Source of the DNA: Amorphoplanes friuliensis DSM 7358
GTDB lineage: Bacteria; Actinomycetota; Actinomycetes; Mycobacteriales; Micromonosporaceae
Length of the DNA stretch: 64,000 nucleotides
Reading direction: 5' to 3'
Assembly: GCF_000494755.1 (NCBI RefSeq)
Contig: NC_022657.1
Coordinates: forward strand, 817,501-881,500
The notes under the pieces were generated by a model. The model did not search any database. It was not told where the DNA came from and saw only the letters and a list, made by a program, of their open reading frames with translations. Each line of letters begins with the position of its first letter. Within the stretch, counting starts at the first letter, position 1. Shown here piece by piece: positions 27,271 to 34,101 of this stretch. The position numbers and the translations under genes were made by a program.

Positions 27271-27879
27271 TCACTGAAACCAGCCCGCACCCTCGGCGAG
27301 GCGAACAGCCTCCAAGCGGTTGCGGGCTCCGGTCTTACGCAGGATTGCCGAAATGTAGTTACGCACTGTGCCGGTGCTCAGGTGCAGCTCGGCGGCAACC
27401 TCCGTCGACGGCACGCCGGAAGCGGCCACGCTGAGCACGTTGAGTTCGCGCGGCGACAGTGGACTCCGCGGCGCCGCCACCATCGCAACGGCCAGGCTCG
27501 CGTCGATGACGCGCTCCCCGCGAACCAGCCGCCGGATTCCCCGGACCAGCTCGCACGGCGCGGCCTGAGTGCCGACAACCCCATCGGTACGCAGGGTGAG
27601 CGCCCGATTCAGCAAACCCGAATCGTCCGGGCCGGCGAGCAGCAAAGTGGCGCACCCGGGCTGCTCGGCGGTGAGCCGCGCGATCGTGTCCAGGCCGTCG
27701 CCGGCGAGCAGCGCAACGTTGACCACGGCCACGTCCGGCGGCACCGCGCGGGCCATGGCCGGCGCCTGGTCGAGGGTGTCCAGCTCGGCGACCACATCGA
27801 GGTCTTCCTCGAGGGACAACGTCGCCGCCAGGGCGCCGCGGAGCAGATTCATGGGTTCGATCAAGAGAATGCGGATCAT
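27271..27879 (-). CDS. NarL/LuxR-type response regulator with degenerate receiver
   Basis: The 202-residue protein has an N-terminal receiver-like domain and a C-terminal LuxR HTH (LSPRELNVLSVAASGVPSTE, TVRNYISAILRKTGARNRLE). The phosphoacceptor position reads DVAVVNVAL, with Asn in place of Asp. The acidic pocket near the N-terminus reads LLIEPMN, keeping only one acid. It is therefore probably an orphan, phosphorylation-independent regulator. No histidine kinase gene is adjacent. Confidence 0.85.
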   Translation of the reverse strand: MIRILLIEPMNLLRGALAATLSLEEDLDVVAELDTLDQAPAMARAVPPDVAVVNVALLAGDGLDTIARLTAEQPGCATLLLAGPDDSGLLNRALTLRTDGVVGTQAAPCELVRGIRRLVRGERVIDASLAVAMVAAPRSPLSPRELNVLSVAASGVPSTEVAAELHLSTGTVRNYISAILRKTGARNRLEAVRLAEGAGWFQ

Positions 27880-27960
27880 GGTGGCCTCCCAGCCAGGATC
27901 AAAGCTTGGGGTACGGCCGGAGTGGTGCCGGCCGGTTTCCGGATCCCTGCGGGAGGTTGT

Positions 27961-28842
27961 TCAGCTGGGAGGCCCCGCGTAGCGGATGCTGCGTCCGCCG
28001 GCGAGGAGAGTGGTGGCCATACGACGGCCGGAAGCCGCCATTTCGGGCCGCCACGAAGACACGACTGTGCTCATCGCGGGTGCATTCCCACCACCGGAGC
28101 TGCGCGCTTGGTCGGTGGGGGTGGAGTGATCGGTCGGCGGTTGGGCGGGTGCTGCCGGCTGTTCGGGCTCATGCACCTGGATGGCGTCGTCCGACCTGAG
28201 CAGCGCAGGAACGTTGAGAGCTGCGGTCGGGGTCAGTGCCGGAGTTCGGGCTTGCGACAGATCGGGCAGCTGAGCTTCCGGCGGCAGCTGCATTTTCGAC
28301 GGCAGCTGCACTTTCGACGGCAGCTGCACTTTCGACGGCAGCTGGACTTTCGACGGCACTTGGGCTTTCGGCGGCAACTGCAGTTTTGACGGCAGCTGCG
28401 GCACTGTGGGGAGCTCGGCCTTGGGCAGTTTTGGCAGCCGTACCTCGGAGTCAAGAACGTCGGTCGCAGTCTTCGCCAGTTTCTGCCGGACGTCCGCCTT
28501 CCGTACCGGCTTCACCACTGCTCGGGCAGTGTGCCGGATCGCCTTGACCTCAGGAGTGTGGACCTTTGTGCGTACCCGGGTCTTGGGGGTGTGGGTCTGC
28601 TTTGTCGCCTTGGATTTTTTGATCGCGGGGCGCTGGCTCTTTGCCTTCGAGACGGTCTTTTCGGTGCCGGATTTCACCGCGGCGATCTGATCAACGGAAA
28701 CACCGTCGGCCCGCGCCTCGTGATCAAAAAGGCTCAGCATCAGATAGGCCGCCACAGCCACGCCGAGCAGCACAAACAGGCGAACGATGCGCCGGGTCAT
28801 CCCGGGCGCACCGCCGTCTCCTCGCGCTGTTCCGCTCCGCAT
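27961..28842 (-). CDS. Membrane-anchored or secreted repeat protein, Lys/Pro-rich
   Basis: The protein has 293 residues if it starts at ATG 28842; ATG 28800 (MTRRIVRLFVLLG) would directly precede the hydrophobic segment and is a good alternative. One N-terminal hydrophobic helix (LFVLLGVAVAAYLMLSLF) is followed by a Lys/Thr/Val-rich basic stretch. A block of LPSKVQ hexapeptides comes next, then a Pro/Ala-rich tail. There is no enzyme domain. The composition suggests an extended cell-wall-spanning or wall-binding protein. It lies 81 bp upstream of the NarL-type gene on the same strand. Confidence 0.7.
   Translation of the reverse strand: MRSGTARGDGGAPGMTRRIVRLFVLLGVAVAAYLMLSLFDHEARADGVSVDQIAAVKSGTEKTVSKAKSQRPAIKKSKATKQTHTPKTRVRTKVHTPEVKAIRHTARAVVKPVRKADVRQKLAKTATDVLDSEVRLPKLPKAELPTVPQLPSKLQLPPKAQVPSKVQLPSKVQLPSKVQLPSKMQLPPEAQLPDLSQARTPALTPTAALNVPALLRSDDAIQVHEPEQPAAPAQPPTDHSTPTDQARSSGGGNAPAMSTVVSSWRPEMAASGRRMATTLLAGGRSIRYAGPPS
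28271..28400 (-). repeat. 18-bp in-frame tandem repeats (LPSKVQ)
   Basis: About seven degenerate copies of an 18-bp unit (GGCAGCTGCACTTTCGAC on the plus strand) encode LPSKVQ, LPSKMQ and LPPKAQ variants in the gene at 27961-28842. The three central copies are nearly identical, so copy number may vary between strains. Confidence 0.8.
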
Positions 28843-28942
28843 TCAGACTTGCGTACCCATTCCCGGCAAGCCGACACTCATCGATCGCCGCGAACGCTAG
28901 GCTGACTTTGCTGGGACCGTCCTGACCTGCAGAGGAACAGCC

Positions 28943-29404
28943 ATGCCTTACGTCGTGGACTTCGCCACTGTTTCGACCGTCGGCCTGGAATCGTCGCCGG
29001 TCGCGGATGCGCTGGCCGGCCTGCGGGCGAACGAGGCCCGGTATTTCAAGAACAAGTACGACCACGTCTTCACCGTCGAGCCCGCGAGCGACGCCGCAGA
29101 GGCCATCGCCTGGGTGAGCCGCATCCTTGAGCAGGAGCGCGGCATCGTGATCTCGTCGCGACCGCTGGAGGCGACGGCGTTCCAGGTCGAGAACATCCGC
29201 ATGGCTTACGTCTTCTACGAGAACGGCCTGTCGATCAACGTCATGTACACCGTCGACGACGGCGGGAAACGGGCGGTCGGCTTCAAGCTGTCCGACGGGA
29301 TGGACGTCCCTGAGGAGCTCGGGTCGTTCAAGTTCGCCCGCCAGAAGTCGAAGCTGGCCGGCACGATCCGCGGCTCGTACTTCGTCATCAAGAACGAGTA
29401 CTGA
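28943..29404 (+). CDS. Hypothetical cytosolic protein
   Basis: The 153-residue protein starts at ATG 28943 with AGAGGA six bases upstream. It begins MPYVVDFATVSTVGLESSPV and has an alternating strand pattern with many Phe and Tyr, and a basic C-terminus ending YFVIKNEY. It has no signal peptide, membrane segment or metal motif. I do not recognise the family. Its size and cytosolic nature would fit an immunity-type or phage-tail-like small protein, but there is no supporting context. Confidence 0.65.
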   Translation: MPYVVDFATVSTVGLESSPVADALAGLRANEARYFKNKYDHVFTVEPASDAAEAIAWVSRILEQERGIVISSRPLEATAFQVENIRMAYVFYENGLSINVMYTVDDGGKRAVGFKLSDGMDVPEELGSFKFARQKSKLAGTIRGSYFVIKNEY

Positions 29405-29453
29405 CCCCTCAAGCCAAGCGCCGCCTTCATTCAGCATGTCCGCAGGGCGTTAC

Positions 29454-29631
29454 CGAAACTTCCGGCGCTCGACCGGTTGCCGTCTGGTCTGTCTGACTCG
29501 TCGCTTCCGCGCGGAGATAGCCTGCTTGACGCGGTCATGGAGAAGAGTTCACGTTTCCGAAACATTGACGAAGCCTGTTACGCCCGCCTAGCGTACGAAG
29601 GAATTCCGGCGCGCCCAAACCGAAACTTTCG
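29454..29631 (+). promoter_or_regulatory. Xylanase promoter with three GAAAC/GTTTC palindromes
   Basis: A sigma70-type promoter is visible: TTGACG at 29565-29570, an 18-bp spacer, and TAGCGT at 29589-29594. Around it lie CGAAA-C-TTTCG at 29621-29631 (perfect, just past the likely start point), GTTTC-C-GAAAC at 29553-29563 (perfect, touching the -35) and CGAAA-C-TTCCG at 29454-29464 (one mismatch). As I recall, similar GAAA-N-TTTC palindromes are reported upstream of streptomycete xylanase genes. Confidence 0.65.
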
Positions 29632-29669
29632 AGATCGGCGGCGCGTCCGACGTTCCCGGAGGAGTGATC

Positions 29670-30788
29670 TTGAGAAAGGCATATCGGGTCGCCGTGGCCG
29701 TCCTCGCCACCTCGACTCTGCTCGGCCCCGGCCTCCAGCCTGCGCAGGCGGCAACGCCGGCCGGCAGCCACCTGTCCAATGTGCCACTGCGCTGGGCGGC
29801 GCCACATGACCTGCGCATCGGCACCGCGGTCGCCGGCGGTGGTCATCACCTCGAACAGGACTACCCGGACCCGTTCACGTACGACAAGCCGTACCGGAAA
29901 GTCCTGGCCCGGGAATTCAATTCGGTCTCCCCGGAAAACCAGATGAAGTGGGAGTTCATCCACCCCGAACGCGGCCAGTACAACTTCGGCCCGGCCGACG
30001 CCATCGTCAAGTTCGCCCGCCAGCACGGCCAGGTCGTCCGCGGCCACACGCTGCTCTGGCACAGCCAGAACCCGGCATGGCTCGAAGAGGGCACCTTCAC
30101 CAAGGCGCAACTCCGCGCAATCCTGAAGGACCACATCACCACGGTTGTCGGCCGTTACCGCGGCAAAATCCAGCAGTGGGACGTCGCCAACGAAATCTTC
30201 AACGAGAACGGCGAGTACCGCCAGGAAAACATCTTCATCCGCGAACTCGGCCCGAGCATCGTCGAAGACGCCTTCCGCTGGGCCCACCGCGCCGACCCCA
30301 AAGCCCAACTATTCCTGAACGACTACGGCGTGGATTGGCCTGGTGTAAAGGTCGACGCGTACGAAGCGCTGGCCAAGCAGCTGCTGGCGGACCGTGTGCC
30401 ACTGCACGGCTTCGCGTCTCAGGCCCACTTGAGCATGCGCTACGGCGCACCTGACCAGCTGCAGGCTGTGCTCCAGCGCTTCGACGACCTCGGCTTGTAC
30501 ACGGCAATCACCGAGCTCGACGTGCGCATGGACCTGCCCGAGGGTGGCGTGCCGACCGCCGAGCAGCTGCAGACGCAGGCCACCTATTACAAGACGGTGC
30601 TGGACGCGTGCCTGGCCGTCGCCGACTGCAACTCCTTCACCATCTGGGGCTTCACCGACAAGTACAGCTGGGTCCCGGTGTTCTTCCCCTCCGAGGGAGC
30701 CGCAACGGTGATGGGCAACAACTTCGAACGCAAGCCCGCGTACTACGCCCTGCGCAACACGCTGGCCGCAGCACGCCACAACCGCTGA
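29670..30788 (+). CDS. Secreted GH10 endo-1,4-beta-xylanase
   Basis: The protein has 372 residues from TTG 29670, chosen because GGAGGA lies six bases upstream; the GTG at 29664 touches that site. The signal peptide runs to about residue 28 (LLGPGLQPAQA). A single GH10 barrel follows, with WDVANEIFNENG giving acid/base Glu175 and ITELDVRM giving nucleophile Glu282. The substrate-site motifs RGHTLLWH and NDYG are present. There is no carbohydrate-binding module. It would cleave the xylan backbone outside the cell by a retaining mechanism. It stands alone, with its own palindrome-rich promoter and terminator. Confidence 0.95.
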   Translation: MRKAYRVAVAVLATSTLLGPGLQPAQAATPAGSHLSNVPLRWAAPHDLRIGTAVAGGGHHLEQDYPDPFTYDKPYRKVLAREFNSVSPENQMKWEFIHPERGQYNFGPADAIVKFARQHGQVVRGHTLLWHSQNPAWLEEGTFTKAQLRAILKDHITTVVGRYRGKIQQWDVANEIFNENGEYRQENIFIRELGPSIVEDAFRWAHRADPKAQLFLNDYGVDWPGVKVDAYEALAKQLLADRVPLHGFASQAHLSMRYGAPDQLQAVLQRFDDLGLYTAITELDVRMDLPEGGVPTAEQLQTQATYYKTVLDACLAVADCNSFTIWGFTDKYSWVPVFFPSEGAATVMGNNFERKPAYYALRNTLAAARHNR

Positions 30789-30804
30789 GCCCACGCGACT
30801 AGAA

Positions 30805-30830
30805 GGCGGCAGCACCCCGGTGCTGCCGCC
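30805..30830 (+). terminator. Terminator of the xylanase gene
   Basis: A 12-bp perfect complement (GGCGGCAGCACC and its reverse complement) is separated by only two bases, so a slightly shorter stem forms in practice. It begins 16 bp after the stop. Confidence 0.75.
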
Positions 30831-30930
30831 TCCGTCCGTCCAGCCGAGCGCTCGAATCCCTGCACCGCCACCACCCAGCCCGCCCGAAGACTTTTACGGT
30901 GGCGCTGGTAGGTAACATGTGTGGCTGTAG

Positions 30931-31006
30931 GCCCTCGTAGCTCAGGGGATAGAGCATCGGTTTCCTAAACCGTGTGTCGCAGGTTCGATTCCTGCCGGGG
31001 GCACCA
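30931..31006 (+). tRNA. tRNA-Arg (anticodon CCT)
   Basis: The cloverleaf is complete: acceptor GCCCTCG with CGGGGGC, D-arm with GCTCAGGGGATAGAGC, anticodon loop TTCCTAA, T-arm GCAGG-TTCGATT-CCTGC, and an encoded CCA at 31004-31006. Its 3' half from 30975 is repeated exactly at 33592-33622, marking it as the attachment site of an integrated element. Confidence 0.95.
30975..31005 (+). repeat. attL: 31-bp core in the tRNA-Arg 3' half
   Basis: The sequence runs from the variable region through the T-arm and acceptor strand into the first two bases of CCA. It is identical to 33592-33622. Because the left copy is part of the intact tRNA, integration restored a functional gene. Confidence 0.92.
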
Positions 31007-31027
31007 GGTCAGACCCTTGATTACCAA

Positions 31028-31903
31028 TCATGGGGACCCCTTCCGGGGCCTCCGTGCCCGTTGCGTGCCCGATCGTGGCGCTGGTTCCGTACCCAGCTTG
31101 TCCAGGTGTTTCGCCACTTCGGCGTCTCGGCCGTCCACCGCACGGGCGTAGTGCCGGGTGGTCACACTCGCGTTCGCGTGACCGAGCCGGTGAGCGGCCA
31201 CCATGACCCCGTGGGAGTCCGCGACCCAGGTCGCATGGGTGGCCCGCAGGTCATGCGGGGTCACGTCACTGAGCCCGTCCGCCGCAGCGGCGGCGGCGGT
31301 GAAGCGTCGGCGGAAGCCGTGGTAGCTCTGCTGCCGGTGAGTGGTGTGTGCCTGGCGGCCGGGGAACAGGAACGCCTCCGGGTCGTCGGGCAAGGTGGCC
31401 AGCAGGCGGCTGACCAGGCTCACCACGAAGGCCGGCACGGGCAGCTCCCGCCGATGGTGATCCTTCGGGGTGTCGATCACCGGGCCGCCGGGAAGTTCCG
31501 TGACCGCCTCCGCGATGAGCACGGTGCCGCCGTCCACGTCGAGGTGGCGTCGGCGCAGCGGTAGCGCCTCCCCGATCCGCAGCCCGCCGTAGGCCAGCAG
31601 CAGGATGAGGACATGGTCGCCGAGCTCACAGCGGGCGGCGAGCTGGTTGACCTGGGCGACGGTCAGGATCTCGGGATGCGACTCCGGCAGCCGAGGTAGC
31701 CGAATGCGTCGGCACGGGCTGACTGGGATCATGTCGTTGTCCACCGCCGAGGTCATGATCTGCGACAGCAGCCGGTACGCCTGACGGACCTGAGACGCGC
31801 TCACTTGATCGGTGAGGGCGCCGACCCAGTTCGCGACTACGATCGGCTTGAGTTTCGCCAGCGGGACCGCGCCGAGATGGGCCAGCACGAGCCGGTCCAG
31901 CAC
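31028..31903 (-). pseudogene. Tyrosine site-specific integrase, N-terminally truncated
   Basis: The catalytic domain is complete: AYGGLRIGEALPL (Arg I), HDLRATHATW (HxxR), LGHANASVTTRHYAR (His and nucleophile Tyr). From the only in-frame start, GTG 31903, it gives 291 residues. The frame continues upstream to a stop at 32015-32017 and still encodes KPKTRNTYRS, part of the core-binding domain, but has no start codon. The arm-binding N-terminal domain and the first part of the core-binding domain are missing, replaced by the end of the cargo gene. It probably drove the insertion into tRNA-Arg and is now defective, unless the short form still works. Confidence 0.8.
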
Positions 31904-32037
31904 CGACCGGTAGGTGTTGCGGGTCTTGGGTTTCCACGCACGGCTGGCCGAGGTGAACCACCGCGTGTGGACGAAGGCCGACGGGATGGGGTGGGAGAAT
32001 CCTCGTACGCGAACCTATTTTCCACTGACCGATCGAG

Positions 32038-33438
32038 TCACCATGCAACGGTTCCCCATCGCAGATCGTCGAACACCTTGTCAAGTTGGTCATCTCCAAT
32101 GGGCGTGAACCGGTTCGAAAGGCTGAGTAGCCGGCGTGCCGCCCACCTGGCACTCCGCTCCATATCTCGGGTGAATCCAGGTTGCATCAGCAGCCTGCTC
32201 TTGCCGCCGTGGGCTGTAGCGCTACGTGCCTGATAAAGATCACCGAAGACGCGAGCTCGATCATGGCGAGCAGCGGGATCGGGCTCCAGGAGAGCAAAGC
32301 GCTCCGACATAGCGCGCCCAGGGAGACCCGCACGGGACCCTAGTAACGCATCAAGGGCAATGCCCACAGCAAGAACAGCGTCGTCGGAAGTGAAAGACCA
32401 GTGAGCCTCGGCGTACCACCGCGCGGCAACCCTCATGCGCCGAGAAACAGCGTCGCTTCCGCTCATGCACGCCGATATTTCGTCAACTCGCTCGGGTTCG
32501 TGAACCAGGGCCTGGAGCGGAAATGGTTTCTCGCCATACCAGTGCGCTGAGGCGTGGTGTCCGAGGTCCGAAACAACAAGCGGACGGCAATACAGCTCGG
32601 CACCGACTGACTCCTTGGCACGCTCTAACGCCGGTCGATGAAGCGTCAAACCTCGAATGCCGGGCCTATGACTGTTGCCCCTACCGCTGTACAAGCCAAG
32701 CGCTTCCACATCATCCTCTAGGAGGAGCGCGAGCCCAATTAACGTGTCGAAGGACTCCTCTGCTTGTGAGAAAGCACCCTGGCCTTGCTTTCTCGTCCAG
32801 GATGTAAAAGCAATCACACCTCCCCTTTCGTCGCCTGAGGCGGCGAGGCTTGAAATTTGCTCTTCGATCCAGCGACCTGCCGCCACGTCGGACAGGTCGT
32901 GGCGACCGGCTGCCGCTTGGCCGACTGAGTCTAGGTATTTTGGACCAAGCTCGCCGATCACGGAGTCTTTAATGACGCTGGGCTCGCCCTCCCATGCCAG
33001 ATTGGAAACAGGGAAACATACCAGCGCGGGCGGAGCTTTTTCGATGGTGTCGAGGCCCTTTGCTATGACATTTCTGCCGTCATTGGAACTGCTGGCGTGG
33101 ACGAGTAGCGAAGCCACCAAGCCCCAGATTTCCTCCGAGTCCCAGCGGTCTCGAACCCCATTGCGGCTCAATAGCGCTAAGACGGCCTGCTCGAATAGGT
33201 CGACACCCTCGGGTTGAAGCATTACCGGTCCGCTAGGACTGGCTAAAGCCGCCCGGTCAGAGCGGCGGTAGTCTTCGACACACCAGCCATAGTCCCATGA
33301 TGTTCGCTCAGGGGCTGGCCGTAGGCGCGAGAGTGCGATGACAAGTAGGTCGACGGCCTCAGGTTGTTTCGCTCGTCCTGCCACAACCCTTCTTAACACA
33401 GGCGCGGCCTGGCGAGCGCAGCCACTGGAAGTGGACAT
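32038..33438 (-). CDS. Cargo protein with C-terminal HEPN-like domain, possible defence ribonuclease
   Basis: The protein has 466 residues from ATG 33438 (MSTSSGCARQ). The open frame reaches back into attR, but that extension is translated tRNA sequence. No strong ribosome site is visible. The first 330 residues match no family I know; they have no signal peptide or membrane helix. The C-terminal part reads IALDALLGSRAGLPGRAMSE, then LYQARSATAHGGKS, giving Arg405-x4-His410. This helical pattern with RX4H resembles Apea-like HEPN domains, which in known defence systems are metal-independent RNases. It is the only cargo of the element, so an anti-phage role is a reasonable inference. Confidence 0.75.
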   Translation of the reverse strand: MSTSSGCARQAAPVLRRVVAGRAKQPEAVDLLVIALSRLRPAPERTSWDYGWCVEDYRRSDRAALASPSGPVMLQPEGVDLFEQAVLALLSRNGVRDRWDSEEIWGLVASLLVHASSSNDGRNVIAKGLDTIEKAPPALVCFPVSNLAWEGEPSVIKDSVIGELGPKYLDSVGQAAAGRHDLSDVAAGRWIEEQISSLAASGDERGGVIAFTSWTRKQGQGAFSQAEESFDTLIGLALLLEDDVEALGLYSGRGNSHRPGIRGLTLHRPALERAKESVGAELYCRPLVVSDLGHHASAHWYGEKPFPLQALVHEPERVDEISACMSGSDAVSRRMRVAARWYAEAHWSFTSDDAVLAVGIALDALLGSRAGLPGRAMSERFALLEPDPAARHDRARVFGDLYQARSATAHGGKSRLLMQPGFTRDMERSARWAARRLLSLSNRFTPIGDDQLDKVFDDLRWGTVAW

Positions 33439-33591
33439 GATCCATCGGTCGAGTGCCCGTTGCGTGCCCGTTACGACGGCGAACCGGCCGATCTGACGGT
33501 CAGCGACGGTCAATGGGGGATGGGTGTGACCTGCGGTAATACCAGGTAGGCGAGTCGCTATCAGCCCTTGATCGACAATTCCTATATCGTT

Positions 33592-33622
33592 TGTCGCAGG
33601 TTCGATTCCTGCCGGGGGCACC
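33592..33622 (+). repeat. attR: second copy of the 31-bp tRNA core
   Basis: It is identical to 30975-31005. It is preceded by a base differing from the tRNA and followed by CTAGAG instead of the tRNA flank, so the duplication ends exactly at both edges. Confidence 0.92.
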
Positions 33623-33629
33623 TAGAGCG

Positions 33630-34046
33630 ATGATCATCGACTACCTCATGACCGGTCTGGCCGGCTACGACCCGGATGAGTTTCCCCAGGTCCAAGGCTT
33701 TGAGGTGCGGCTCGAGCCCGGAGCGCACGGCTTTGAGCTGACCTTCACCACCACCCAGCCCGACCACGTCGTCGAGTGGGCTTGGATCACCGAGCGGGAT
33801 CATGAGATCTGGGCTTGGACCATCGGCGACGTCCCCTGCGGCACCAACGCAAAGCCCTACCGTGTCTCCGACCAGGGCTGGAACATCCTCGTCTGGGAGC
33901 AGAACGGCCACGTCTTCGTCGCGCAAGGCGAAGGCGAGTGGGACTACGAGCGAGATGCAGACACCTTCACCACCTGGTTCAAGGTGACAAGCGACCTCTA
34001 CCGAGCAGCCTGGACCACCGCCCTCGAGGAACTGACGGCGCGGTGA
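33630..34046 (+). CDS. Hypothetical cytosolic protein next to attR
   Basis: The 138-residue protein starts at ATG 33630 (MIIDYLMTGLAGYDPDEFPQ). An apparent in-frame extension upstream is only the attR tRNA fragment. It is acidic and rich in Trp (VVEWAWITERDHEIWAWTIG), with an alternating beta pattern and a helical end. I do not recognise the family. The start is only 7 bp from attR, so the gene's original promoter was probably displaced or replaced by the insertion. Confidence 0.65.
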   Translation: MIIDYLMTGLAGYDPDEFPQVQGFEVRLEPGAHGFELTFTTTQPDHVVEWAWITERDHEIWAWTIGDVPCGTNAKPYRVSDQGWNILVWEQNGHVFVAQGEGEWDYERDADTFTTWFKVTSDLYRAAWTTALEELTAR

Positions 34047-34101
34047 CCGCATCTCGGGGTGGGTGACGTACGTTCTCTGAACCGTCCGTTCCCGTTCCGA
34101 G

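Larger units (their letters stand above)
30975..33622. mobile_element. 2.65-kb integrated mini-element at tRNA-Arg
   Basis: A perfect 31-bp direct repeat of the tRNA 3' half bounds this segment. Inside are a tyrosine integrase gene lacking its N-terminal domain, next to the tRNA as usual, and one cargo gene with a HEPN-like C-terminus. The cargo portion (about 32.1-33.4 kb) is visibly more AT-rich than the flanks. No excisionase, replication or transfer gene is present, so it is a reduced or non-autonomous element. Confidence 0.88.

Noticed and set aside
28271..28400. Possible CRISPR array
   Set aside because: Units are 18 bp with no spacers and are in frame with a protein (LPSKVQ). No cas genes are present.
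33439..33621. Apparent N-terminal extension of the cargo protein beginning MPPAGIEPAT
   Set aside because: It is translated attR/tRNA sequence, a well-known annotation artefact at tRNA attachment sites. The ATG at 33438 is the more credible start.
33591..33629. Upstream extension MSQVRFLPGAP of the gene after attR
   Set aside because: Again translated tRNA sequence. The ATG at 33630 starts the real protein.
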